Shown piece after piece: positions 8,310-21,195 of a DNA stretch of 21,744 bases. The notes under the pieces are model-generated. The model ran no database searches and had not been told where the DNA came from. It worked only from the letters and a program-made list of their open reading frames with translations. The stretch covers positions 1-21,744 of the forward strand of contig JAYMTF010001708.1 in assembly GCA_036897485.1 (NCBI GenBank), in the 5' to 3' direction. The translations under genes were made by a program, and so were the position numbers. The DNA is from Pelargonium nanum (lineage: Eukaryota > Streptophyta > Magnoliopsida > Geraniales > Geraniaceae). Position 1 is the stretch's first letter, and every line of letters starts with the position of its first letter.

Positions 8310-8755
8310 AAACGACATGGAACATAATAAAGATTAGGAGCACTCGGACCTCTTTTGGACTTTGAACAATTTGAGAAAATATCTTAATAAGTGGACAAGA
8401 CGATATTGTATCCGGTGTGCTACTTTGACTTAAGTTAAAGAGGCGCATCTAGTTATATATGGTTTGGAATGTATTTTTAGTTTAATTTTAGTGTAATATT
8501 ATGGTGTATCAAAGTATTATACTTGTAGCCTTGTACTTGTTTGAAGTTCTATTATTGGTACAAGAGTTTTTCCATGGATTGCCATATAGAGGTAATTTAA
8601 CCATAGCTTGATTAAAAGTTGGAAGATGTGCATTAAAAAAATTCTGCATTTCAATTCATATCTTGAATGGAAGATATGCATGAAACTCAAACCAAAACAA
8701 TCATACAGAAATGAACATAGAAACCCAAAAGAGCATCATTTTGGGTTTTGGTTCT
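8310..8755 (-). other. 3' flank of the BAHD acyltransferase gene
   Basis: No gene is seen. The 3' untranslated region of the minus-strand acyltransferase probably extends to about 8545. There the minus strand reads CAATAATAGAAC, a plausible near-upstream polyadenylation signal. The rest is AT-rich spacer up to the MITE. Confidence 0.45.
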
Positions 8756-10143
8756 CTAAATGTGCATCAGTTCCTGGAAGGTATCCATGGCAGAAGTAGG
8801 CAATCCCAGAAGCACATTTATGCTTTTCCTCTCATTCCCATGAGAAAGAAACAAAATCACTTCTTTTTCAGGTAATGCCACTGGCCCTGATAGAGTTGGC
8901 TCTCCCCATCCAAAATCTGTTGTATAGAAAGATAGCCTAGACCAGGTTGTGATCAGAAGAGTGGAAGCTAGAGACGGCCTAGCTCGCGTCACTTCAAAGT
9001 AATCTATGGCCGATCTCATGTAGCTGTCAGTTACCATCTTTATGGCCTCCTGGACTAGACTAGTTGCAAATGACAGTGGTTTCTCCAATAGTTCACCTGC
9101 AGGGCATACCGCATTTGTGAGCACGATTCCATTCCCGAAGTAGCCTTTTGGTAGGGGCGGGTTAAACTTAGGCCGTCCATCAACAGCAAAGAGGAGCTTT
9201 GTGTGCTGATCAGGGCACAATTTGAGTGCCTTGGCTCTGGCTCTCCACACAAATGCTGAGAGTACTTCAAAAGTTGTGCACTTCTCTAGAGACCCGTCTT
9301 CCATAGCTTGCATCTTGAGTTCTTGGAGCTTTTCGGGGTCAAAACAGAAGGACTTGTAGAGTATATTATCTTGGTAGAGTTCATCAGTGCTAGAAATGTC
9401 TTTAATTTCAGCAAATTCCTGGTGTAGGTACTCGATCTTGGGTGGGTTTCGGGCTTTGATTATGGTTCTGTCTGAGAACGGAGAGACAGTTAGTGGCAAA
9501 CCTCTGGCTGTTTCGCCCCACGAGTTCACAAACTCCATGGCACCAATCCCATCGAACATACAATGGTTCATGCACAGGCCAAGGACAAATCCCCCGCACG
9601 TGAACTTAGTAACCTGAAAAGAAATACTACTTATCAGTTCCGTCCAAGTTTCGTTGAGAACTTTCATGATAATGTCGTAGCAAAAGTTATAGAGTTTCAG
9701 ACCTGAGCAACCAGAGGAGGGATCTCTAGTATGTTTTTCGCACCCGGGACATCATAAACCAGTTTCCCAAGAGTCCCCGTGTCGGGCTTTGTTATGTCAC
9801 CAATCTCTTCCATTCTGCAATTTGCTTCGGCCTCCACGAAAACAGCACCCTCGCCAGTGCAATTCACTGCAAGCTTACCCTCCAAACTGAGGGTAAGTCT
9901 CCCCGCGAGAGGATAGTACTGGACAAGAACCTTCCTCAGGGCATTCTTGATGACTTGTCCTGCTTCTTCATTCCCTCTCTCGTCGGACTTGAAGCAATAT
10001 ATAGTACGAACTATTACCGCAATGTTTTGGTCCAAGTTCGAGAGGAAATACAACCCTTTCTCTGTCTCTTCCGCCGGAGGAACGAGAGCTGGCAGTCCTT
10101 GCTTCACACTAAGTTGAACTGCATTGCCATTGGAGTGCTCCAT
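8756..10143 (-). CDS. BAHD acyltransferase, omega-hydroxyacid/fatty alcohol hydroxycinnamoyl transferase type
   Basis: Two exons on the minus strand, 10143-9703 and 9613-8756, flank an 89-bp GT-AG intron and encode 432 residues, a normal BAHD length. The catalytic HxxxDG motif is HCMFDG (residues 164-169), encoded just after the intron. The structural DFGWG is at 380-384. The YFGNG segment typical of this clade is present in [10 protein letters not shown]. The N terminus, with [19 protein letters not shown], matches my recollection of the ASFT/HHT/FACT clade. That clade moves feruloyl or caffeoyl groups from CoA to omega-hydroxy fatty acids or fatty alcohols in the cytosol, for suberin, cutin or wax. 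The ATG at 10143 is preferred because the sense strand gives MEHSNGN, like family starts, and any upstream frame closes if the proposed leader intron is real. The acceptor substrate cannot be fixed from sequence alone. Confidence 0.9.
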
Positions 10144-10590
10144 TTCAACAGACTCTTGCACCTCCAGGACCTGATTTACAACTCAAGAAAAGAAGTTGTA
10201 TATAGAATTATATGAAGTAAATGATCAGAAACAGATGGGTTGCTAAAGAAACCTAAAGCCTGTCAGAGAATAATTTGAAATGGTCTGCATTTTCTATTTG
10301 AGGTTAAGATACTTATACATGTATATGGAAAAGCAAGTGGCCCCAATCTAGGAATATATTATGCATTGAAATTTTCAAGAATGAGATTGTTACCTGTGTT
10401 CACATATATGAAGCATGCCAGATGCGAGGTAATTAGTGATGGCATGGTCTTCGTGGTTAGGCCACTGGTCGTGGAACCAAACCCTACCTGACAAATCGGA
10501 CTCTGGCGAGAGAGATGGCGAGGCGTGCCCGTGTTTGGTGAGGTTGGCATTCCTAATTTGTCTACTGTCATATCATATGACATTATTGCT
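10144..10590 (-). promoter_or_regulatory. 5' leader and proximal promoter of the BAHD gene, with possible leader intron
   Basis: On the minus strand a donor-like ACACAG/GTAACA (exon end 10394) and an acceptor-like AAATCAG/GTCC (exon start 10170) would define a 223-bp intron in the 5' untranslated region. When spliced, an in-frame TGA lies 11 codons before the ATG, consistent with the chosen start. A GC-richer stretch at 10440-10560 is probably leader or promoter and contains AACCAAACC and CCTACC, which resemble MYB-bound AC elements of phenylpropanoid genes. A perfect palindrome, TGTCATAT-C-ATATGACA, lies at about 10567-10583. The transcription start is not determined. Confidence 0.35.
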
Positions 10591-11085
10591 GGTTTTTTAT
10601 CATATCCTTGTCAAACCAAGTGTATTAGGTTTGCTTGCTTACTCTTTACAACCGGTTTCTGTATGTGGCCTTATGGTAGCTCTCCTACTCTTCCTTGTCA
10701 AGAGAATCAGTGACATTATCATGGGATTAAGAAACAAGAGAATGAGAAATTACACAAATTATTTTACATTGTTCGTTACTAATTCCAATGAAACTGTAAT
10801 CAAAATAGACCGGACAGTAGCTTTATCCTTTGAAAGAGATTAAATGAATAAACATCGTACGCATATTTTTTACTTTCTGTTGCCATAATTGTACAGTTCA
10901 CACAACATAACACCACCTTGGTGGTCAGCACTTGAATGAAATTGTCAAGCTCTTTGTTAAAGGGTCCTATGATCAGCAAGAAGACTTCTTTGTGGGTTGC
11001 TCAAACATCTTTTTTTCATATCTTAGCCTCCATGCTTCTCTGCTTGTTAATAACATTTCCAAGCTGTGATGAAACTGGTAAAATG
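10591..11085 (-). other. 3' flank of ARP2 and spacer towards the BAHD promoter
   Basis: This lies downstream of the ARP2 stop on the minus strand and should include its 3' untranslated region. Frames on the plus strand (10436-10843 and 10936-11202) are shadows of untranslated and ARP2 terminal-exon sequence. No further gene is seen. Confidence 0.5.
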
Positions 11086-14000
11086 CTATGCTTGGCCACA
11101 CTTGCTAAGACAACCAAGTCCTTCTTCCAAATAATCTTCTCTGGAAATCCAAAATTCGGGTGCATCCTACATGAATTAACAGCCAGATATAGATTTAACT
11201 GAGTGATAATGGTGGGTCGTTTTCCCAACCAGCCTTGATAGCGGGAACAAATGTATTGGCAAACAGTGATTCAATAAATCAGCATTATTGCCATCACATG
11301 TGCATAGAAGGAATTCAAGAGAGTGAACTAATATGATGGCGTTTACCTTCATAATACCAGCAAGGACTGCACCTCCAAGGTATACCATATGCTTTCTTCG
11401 TGGAGGATCCTCAATCCGCAATCGCAGTTTCTGCTTGTCACAACATATAGAAAATGAGAACACTAATGACTGACGTCAATCTACAATCGCACTAGCATGA
11501 TTTAAAAAAAAAAAAAAAAAAAAAAAACTTCTGTCTATGTCAAATCATTCTTTCATACTCATTGCACAATTCAAAATATTAATGATTAATAAATACCTGT
11601 CACTACCACCTAATTTTTGCTTATGAAGAAGCTGGAAACTATTACTCTCTCTTTGTTCCAAATTGAGTGTCCACTTTCCCATTTTTTTGGGTGAAAATTA
11701 ATGATAAATTAGTTAGGATTGGACATTATCCCCTCATATGCTCTTGTTGTAACAAACTCAAGGGGTTCCGACTAACTATACTTAGGAAAAGTGAACACTC
11801 GTTTTGGGACGGAAGGAGTGACTCTTAATATTTGAAAATCCTTTTAGCCATGAAGTTTAAACAAGCATTGATATATTAAACAACATAGTATCTTCTCCAA
11901 AGTGAATGAAGAATACTCATGTATGAGGGAAACTGAAAGATCAAAAACTTGTGAAGCATCAAAATTTCCCAGTATCATCATATAATTACCAGAATGATAT
12001 TACCTTCAACCCATCTTTGTTTCCCTTCAATACGGCGTCAAGATAACGATCCATTATTTCTTTCTCCAGACTGAACAGTTGAAGTATACCTTTGTTAATT
12101 TTGATGGTCAAAATTTCATATGGAAAGGCATAAATAAGAAACAATGTATCTGCAAGATATGTTGGTCATTTGTGTCAATGTCCAAATGGGTAACGAATAT
12201 CTATGTCCAAAAACTAAAAAGAACCAGGAGTGCATTGTCTCATTTGTGAAACTAGCAATAACCATAAGAAAGAAACTATCTGCAGGTAATTGATGCTCAA
12301 AGAAGTTGCAATATCTCATAGTAAGTATGCAACTAGAATTAGGAACACCTACATCACGTAGATAAGAATTCCCATCATGTTTACAGCTTATCATTTACTC
12401 ATATAACATAACTGAGAATCTGGCCACCTCAACCAAAATTACCAAATTGGCAGAAACCCTAGTATCGTTGGTTATGTTCGGCAGATACATCTAGTAACTG
12501 GCGCACACAAAGGTTCAGCCACAATGTAGCAAGTTAACAAATGTAGCTGAACTGCCCCAGCCATGCCTCACAGGAATAGTAACAAAAAAATTCATAAAGA
12601 ATAAAATGAAAGTATAGTTTCTTTTTAACGAGGAGACGTCAATGTCAGAAATGAACTTAACACTTAGCAGTGCATGCTAATTTACTAAAAATAACTGGGA
12701 AAGAACAAAACATCATATACAATCAGAACGAGGTAACAGTTTCCTTTAATGCAAAGAGTTCAATTTTATTACCGACTAGGTAATCCAGGATACATGGTGC
12801 TCCCTCCACTTAAAACTATGTGCTGGTATAGCTGCAAAAGATAAAGTAAATTAAGATTCAAAATAGAGAGGTAGTTCAATGGCAGAATTAAGAATTAAAG
12901 TATACAATGATTTGGGCCCACCATTAGCTAGGATTGTTGCCACTATGTAATATTTTTATACACCAATATGAATTTTTCCATTGATGGAACATCAATGGGA
13001 TGATGATCTTAGAAAGATCATAGTCCACAATCCTAATTAATCAATTACTTGGGCAACATATAAGTGCAGCCAAGGAGTATCTAAAACAGAGTTACTGGAT
13101 TGAGAATGCTGCAAAGGCAGAAGAAGTGTGTAGCAGATAAATCACAAATTACAAGAATAGCTTGAAGACAATTAGAAAGCATAAAGATGCTTCTATCATA
13201 TGTCACATGTGTCCAACACTGGGAATTATATTTTAAGAATAATCATAATACCATCATCCGGTTGTCAATATCCATTTCCTGAATGCAGCGAAATACCATA
13301 TCAGCCATTCCATCACCTTCAACATCTATGAGCTCCTGCAAAGAACCACTTTATAAGCAACATAGAGCCAAAAAGAAAGGTCTTAAAAAATATAATATGA
13401 AATATAGCAGAATGTGTGCATAAGAATTAACCCAATTCATAAATCATGATAGTTATCACACAGGCCTTGTAATTGCAATTGCAATTGCTAATCGCTCCTA
13501 ATAGCCAAAATAAATTACTAGCAGAACTATAATATGTAGGCTTTGAACATGTAATAGATACAAAAATTAGAAAGGAGATGAGCTTACTGGAGTGAAGAGA
13601 GCCTCAGGGGCCTGGAACCGTTCAGTGCCTACTTTAATGACTCTTCCATCTGGTAGCTGATTTGAGAAAGAAAATGATTAAAATAAAATCTCAATGGATT
13701 AAGATGAAACTAAACACAAAATACCTTATTAGATCTAAAGTTTAATTAATTAAATAGAGAACTAATATAAGGAAACCAATCAACAAAGCATTCACCAGAA
13801 GAAATACTATAAACATATTTGCTAGTACCATATGCAGCTTGACAAGCACATACAACAAAATATGTGATACTATATAATTAGATAGAGTATAGAAGTGCTT
13901 TCCGGCACTGCGGTTAACTATGCGTCTTCAGTCGAGCTATGCCTAAAAATTAGGAAATCGAACATGTATCTATATAAAATAAAATAAAACAAGCAAGTGA

Positions 14001-16730
14001 ATATTCAGAAGATCCTAAAAGAACAACTTACTGTATAATTCTTGACGAGGATTGTGGTTTCAAGTCCCAATTGGTATTCTCTTTTATAATCATAGCTACA
14101 ATAAAATAGATATTATATTGTAGTATTACGTGGTAATACAGCAATCCAATTATCTCAAACCACAACAAATGCTGACCTTATATAGCAGAGCTTTTCTTTG
14201 ATTTCTCTAACAGTCTCAAAATCAGCATTCTTATTCATCGCATACCTTCAAAAAGGAAGTCGAGTGTTTTAATCAAGTAAAACATATACATAGAGGTAAC
14301 AAGTATAGTTAATCATACTGATCTTACTGACTCATTCAGAAAGAAATGGCCCTCACCCTCTCCTTGAGAGCAAGTCAACAAGATATGATGTAATGTGACG
14401 CCCAGCTACATTCATTCGCTTTGTAAGATGAGGAAATGAGTAGCCATCGACAACTGGAACCTGGAGAGAGTTTAAAGTAAGTATACTTATCAACAACGAA
14501 AAAGATAATTCTTCACCAAAAATATAGCAAAATTCATGAGTTTACCACGTGAGTGACCCCATCACCAGAGTCAATAACCAATCCAGTCAATAAACCTGTA
14601 AGAATTGAAAATAATTCTCAATCACATTGCAAAATCAGAGAGGAGGTCTTGTAATAATAAATGAACAGTTTCAGAAAGAAAATTCCTGAAATCTAGTACA
14701 ACAGGTTTTACTCTTGCATCTACATTGACCACGGAATCAAGAACTTTTTATATCTAGTAGTCAAGAATTCAAGTCAAATCAGTAAAAAATTAACATTCAA
14801 TAATCTTTATGAGCACCTTGAGCATAGAGTGTTAAAACAGCTTGGATTTGAATGAAGACACCAGCAAAGTTGTATTTTTCAAACATGGTCTCAACCTGGT
14901 GTCAAACCAAACTCAAATCATGAGATGACTATATGTGAATAATGGCATGTAATGGAAATTTGCAATAACAACAACAAAAAATTCATAGTAACAAGTTACC
15001 ATTTGTTCACGATTTTTTGAAGGATTAAGAGGTGGGTCAGTGAGTAAAATTTTACATTCTGCTGGATTTATCTGTAAATAAAGAAATAAAACAAAATTAT
15101 TAAGGAGTATGTCACAACGTCAAGGACAAATTTAGGACCTTAATACAAGTTGACATATAACTCAGATGCACCAGAAGTTTACTTTCAATTCATTGTAAAA
15201 TGCATGGTCCCACACATGACCCATATCATCCCAGTTTTGCACGATACCATTGTTAACAGGATATGATATATCAAGTTGATGCCGCAAGTCTGCACAAGCT
15301 TCTCCAACAACAAGTTCCTACATGAATCAGAAATAAAGAATGACCTCTCAATTTAGAACTTAGATATAAGCTCTAAGGGTTATAACCAGGTAGCTCAAGA
15401 CTAATGCGTGTGCAATTGACATGAGCAGTACAACAAACATGAACCAGCTATGGCCACAAGTCTCTGTATCAGGAAAATAGTAACGTAGATATCTGTATAT
15501 TTACATGTTCATTTTAGTAATGTAAAATATTATACTAATCATAGTTAAAAACAAGCATATGGCAATGCAAATAGTTTTTTTTAAAGCCCTTAAATTGGAG
15601 TTGCAGAATAGTCGTTCACAACAAATAGAATATTGGGATGAGATATGAGAACAGTCCGGAATCCAGTTGGTTCCATAGTTATATCCTTGAGCCCTTTTTT
15701 ATTCTATCTCCAGAACTTGTCAATAACGGAAGTATATTCACCTTCACTTCTTGCTCTGTGAGTGATTCTTCATAGCGTAGCATGGGCCTCCCCACGACAC
15801 AAGGGAAGACAGAAGTGGGGAAATTCTCTCCGGCAAAACCACACTTAACATACTGCATCAATAATATATTGTTTCATAAAACTTGGAATCTAAAATGCAA
15901 GAAAAGTACTACAGGAAACAACAAGATCAGATTTGCATTTAAGGATCCCACAGATATTCAGCACAGTCTGCGCAGATGCAACATCAAGAACAAGAACAAA
16001 TAACAATCCCAACCAGGCAAAGATCATTCATGACACCAATCTGAAACCACCACTCTTACACGCTACACCACAAAATGAAATGAACATTACGAATTACTCA
16101 TTGAATCCAACTCTAGCTCGCTAATACATTAAGTCATTAACTCCAACACCACTTTTTCAGCAGAAAATCAAATCCATAATTTTCCACCTCTCTTTCCCCC
16201 CAAATTAAGAATAAAAAATTCCTCACAAACAGCATATTTCAGTCCCTACTCAATATTCCCCAGACCCAATGCCACAAGCATCTCAGGTCTTGAGGTCAGT
16301 AGCTCAATTGGCAGGTGAGCCTCTGTTGAAAAAAAAAAACTTGCCCAAAACCCCAAATTGCAGTCTATAATGAATTGTATGGCATAATAATATATTATGT
16401 CTACCGAACTGTAACATTCTACCGTTCCAGATTCTACATTCAAATGATGGCAAAATTAAATCTCAAATATTTACTTCGAAATGAGTATTTCTTTTTCTTC
16501 TTAAGCTACTTGGCATCAAAAGAATTGCGTTCCGATCAACTAAAAAGACTAAAACGCGAAGTGAACAAAGAGATTCTGGTAATTTGTTTGGAACAAGAAA
16601 CAACATGTAAGATCAAACAGATCGTCTGCTACATTGAAAATAAAATTAAAATTAAGGGAATAGAAAAAATGAGGTGAAAGAGTAGTACGCCGGTGCCGTT
16701 GTCGCAGACAACGACATTTTTGTTATCCAT
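11086..16730 (-). CDS. ARP2: actin-related protein 2 (ARP2), ARP2/3 complex subunit
   Basis: Fifteen exons on the minus strand: 16730-16689, 15852-15742, 15317-15183, 15071-15000, 14895-14817, 14595-14546, 14460-14357, 14245-14177, 14095-14032, 13656-13588, 13335-13252, 12831-12773, 12070-12004, 11430-11347 and 11166-11086. All junctions are GT-AG and in phase. The product is 389 residues, the length I recall for Arabidopsis ARP2. Actin-fold nucleotide-binding loops are visible: DNGTG (10-14), DSGDGVTHV (155-163) and [10 protein letters not shown] (300-309). Segments [17 protein letters not shown] and [17 protein letters not shown] are diagnostic of ARP2 over actin. With ARP3 and ARPC1-5 it nucleates branched actin filaments in the cytoplasm; in plants it affects trichome and pavement-cell shape. 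It is divergent to the eL8 gene. Introns range from 81 to 836 bp, and three carry repeats or low-complexity insertions. No disrupting mutation was seen. Confidence 0.97.
11504..11527 (+). repeat. A24 homopolymer in ARP2 intron 13
   Basis: Run of 24 A on the plus strand, therefore poly-T in the ARP2 transcript. It lies about 75 bp from the exon 14 acceptor and 115 bp from the MITE in the same intron. It may be the tail of a retroposed fragment, but no body or target duplication was identified. Confidence 0.85.
11643..11822. mobile_element. Stowaway-like (Tc1/mariner) MITE in ARP2 intron 13
   Basis: The left end reads TACTCTCTCTTTGTTCCAAA and continues GAGTGTCCACTTTCC. The complement of the right end reads CACTCCTTCCGTCCCAAAA and continues GAGTGTTCACTTTTCC. 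Both are variants of the well-known Stowaway terminus CTCCCTCCGTCCC. The element is about 180 bp, non-coding and AT-rich, lying between the exons at 12004 and 11430. TA at 11643-11644 could be the target dinucleotide; the right-hand TA is degraded. Terminal divergence points to an old insertion tolerated within the intron. Confidence 0.75.
16293..16340 (+). mobile_element. SINE head fragment in ARP2 intron 1
   Basis: GTCAGTAGCTCAATTGGCAG (from 16295) has the form of a tRNA 5' half with A-box-like TAGCTCAATTGG at 16300-16311. It stops after about 35 bp in an 11-A run (16329-16339). No B box follows. It fits a truncated or internally deleted tRNA-derived SINE. A chance match cannot be excluded because the piece is short. 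Confidence 0.35.
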
Positions 16731-16975
16731 GGCCGGTGCTGCTGCAGCTCTGTCAGGTACTACCGACTGTGATTGCTTCTTTCATCGACCACTTTCCTTC
16801 GACTGAGTTAGCGTCCGATGCAGACAAAAATTGATTGCTTCTCGCTTTCGTCTTCCTGTTTGATGATTTTAGTTCCTGGGCACCCGGAGACGACGTCGTT
16901 TGCGATCTGGACTGAATCAGGCGCTGACCAGTTTGAGTGCTTGACACAGAGATGGTAGAGAACTTGGGCATCCAT
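16731..16975 (-). promoter_or_regulatory. ARP2 5' leader with a 72-codon upstream ORF
   Basis: On the minus strand an ORF with ATG at 16971 runs to TGA at 16755-16753, only 22 nt before the ARP2 ATG at 16730 and in a different frame. It encodes a serine- and lysine-rich peptide (start MPKFSTISVSSTQTG) that I do not recognise. A CG-rich palindromic core, ACGACGTCGT, lies at about 16890-16899. If the transcript starts upstream of 16971 this is an upstream ORF that should reduce ARP2 translation. If it starts downstream, the segment is promoter. The sequence does not decide. Confidence 0.4.
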
Positions 16976-16984
16976 TTTGATGAA

Positions 16985-17390
16985 AGAGTATCTTATACTA
17001 ATTTATCATAGAAAAAAAGGTAAAAAATTAAATTTGCTACCGAATTTGTGTGTTTTGATTTAATTTAGTCTCTAAACTTTTTTATCTAAAAATAATTCAT
17101 TACTTTCGTATTTTGAATATTTTGGGCTCAAAATGGTTAGTGAACTTTCAAATATTTATTCAATTTGATCCTCAACTTTTGATATAGACTCTACCGACAA
17201 TGACCATTTCGGGTTAATATGTATAAATTCAAAGACCATTTTAGATCAAAAAAAAAATTAAAAACCAAATTGAATTAAAACACGAAAGTTATGGGATTAA
17301 ATTGGATTAAAAAACGTTCAAAAACCAAAGGTCGAACATGAAAATTGATGGACCAAATTGGGTTAGAACTTAGAAAAAAAAGGCTATTGG
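16985..17390. repeat. foldback repeat of AATTTRGTCC-type units between ARP2 and eL8
   Basis: Units of the form AATTTAGTCTCTAAACTTTT occur on the plus strand at 17062-17081 and, as CAATTTGATCCTCAACTTTT, at 17161-17180. The same unit appears inverted at 17284-17306 and again near 17338-17364. Two direct copies therefore face two inverted copies around an AT-rich centre. This unit type is widespread in plant intergenic repeats, and the arrangement suggests a foldback element or MITE. The ends and target duplication are not clear. It occupies the middle of the divergent promoter region. Confidence 0.5.
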
Positions 17391-17445
17391 TAATGTAGAT
17401 AGTATAAAGTAAAAACAACGCTGAAAATTGGAAGGAAAAAGAGAG

Positions 17446-17640
17446 TGGGCCGGGCCAGGCCAGTTGAGAGGGCTGGATCCAGTTTTGCCAATCCAAGTCC
17501 AACCCATTGTGTAGCCCACACCCGCGTAAAAACCCTAGAAGCAACATACAAGATGTTGCAGTGGCTGGCGCTCGCTCCAGGTCGTGACATCTTTCGCATA
17601 TAACTATAAGACGCCTCTCCACTCCACTAGGGTTTTAGTC
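17446..17640 (+). promoter_or_regulatory. eL8 promoter with site II and telo-box motifs
   Basis: Site II motifs TGGGCC (17446-17451) and AGCCCA (17513-17518, complement TGGGCT) are followed by a telo-box AAACCCTA (17530-17537). Next come a TATAACTATAAG segment (17599-17610), a CT-rich likely start region (CCTCTCCACTCCACT, 17614-17628) and an inverted telo-box TAGGGTTT (17628-17635). Site II elements combined with telo-boxes are a known signature of plant ribosomal protein promoters, linked to TCP factors and expression in dividing cells. The motifs are seen in the sequence; the regulation is inferred from the family. Confidence 0.75.
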
Positions 17641-17684
17641 TCTTGCCGTTGATAGCGAAGGAGCTTCAACCACATCCTGCACAA

Positions 17685-19830
<2,146 letters not shown>

Positions 19831-21195
19831 GCTCCAAAACTATTTAGTTTGTGTTTACCTATATTTATATTCGACTGTTTGAGGCGGTTGCCCTACTAAT
19901 TTTTGTCAATTTCTAGTTTATTCAATCGAACTTCAGTCTTTTATCCGTTAAAGTGAGATTATCGTCCCAATGAATCATGAGCCGGTGCGTGTGTTCTTAA
20001 GCTATTGTCTCTACTTATTAGCCTTGATCATCACTGCATGACATTTTATTTGCTGTACCTTAACATTCTCATTTGTTCAAACATGGTTCTATTTTTATAC
20101 TTCTAGTTTGGTTTATTGTTTTTCCAAAGAACTTGTGATTGATCAGGCTGTAGTCTTGTAGGTACTTTGCCTGTAAAGTTATCATCTCATGTCTTGTGAT
20201 TGTAGATCTTGACATATAGTGAGATGTTTCCCAAAATTTTATTTTACTATGTCATTTTTTTTTGTTGGCATGTTTTTTGGTGGAGTCGTCACCATTTAGA
20301 GCTTAGGTAGTGCTTTCTTACATAGTGCATTTTGCTTTTCTTCATGGTGTCCTATGTGCATCATCAGTTCAGATTCAGAACTTATATTAATATTTTCTTT
20401 TTGTAACTTTAATGACGTAAGATATTTTGTTTTGTTTTTATTTTTCTTATTTCTTTTAGGTAGCTTCATGATTTGTGAATATTAATATTTTACTGCGATT
20501 ATTGTGCTGATAATTTTCAAATTCACTTAATTTTAATGAAAATGGTAAAAAAAATGATAAATTCTCCATCAAATATTCAAATGATGACAAGTGTATGTAC
20601 AAGACACTTTTGAAATATGTTTCCTATTCAAATATATTCCCATTTTCCAAGCACAAGTCAATATGTAATTTTTTTTCAATGTTTGTCCTTGCTATTTTAT
20701 CATATACAAATGGTAGGAAATATGTAATTTGAAGGAGTAATTTAGATACCTTACCCTCTTGTTCCATCATTTTTATTATTTTATACTTGAAAAAAGTGAT
20801 TACAAATATATATCATATTCCGTTAATTATCCAAATTATTAATAGTCGTACAATTGTAGTAATCGTTAAATTTAACAAAAGTCAAAATGATTTATATTTA
20901 CATTCTAGTCACACAACCGACAAAATGATAAATTCACAAAATTCCATCTTGAAATAAGGTTATGTTTTAAATTTTTACAAAACACTAAGAATAAATTAGT
21001 AAGAGTTTAATTATTTTGGATAGTTAGCTAGTTATGAACTAAAATAAATACGTCAACACTCTTGATTTTGTTAGAAGAAGATAGTATACATAAAGGAAAA
21101 ATACTTAAATTTCTTCAAATTCATTCTTAAATTGAAAATTATATATTAAGTTGACAATTATTTTACGTTTAACTTACTCAATAGTTAAAGTCAAG
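19831..21195 (+). other. eL8 3' flank and AT-rich intergenic DNA
   Basis: The eL8 3' untranslated region should end within the first 150-250 bp. Beyond that, the sequence to about 21195 is strongly AT-rich with T and A runs and no coding frame. No RNA gene or defined transposon was recognised. Confidence 0.55.

Noticed and set aside
8099..8311. 70-codon minus-strand frame rich in Pro/Gly/Asn
   Set aside because: Made entirely of the GGGTCGGGTT-type motif of the hAT-like MITE and ends at its border.
16246..16677. ORFs on both strands in ARP2 intron 1, including a 100-codon plus-strand frame
   Set aside because: They lie inside a GT-AG intron of a gene that joins perfectly without them, are AT- and Lys-rich, and match nothing.
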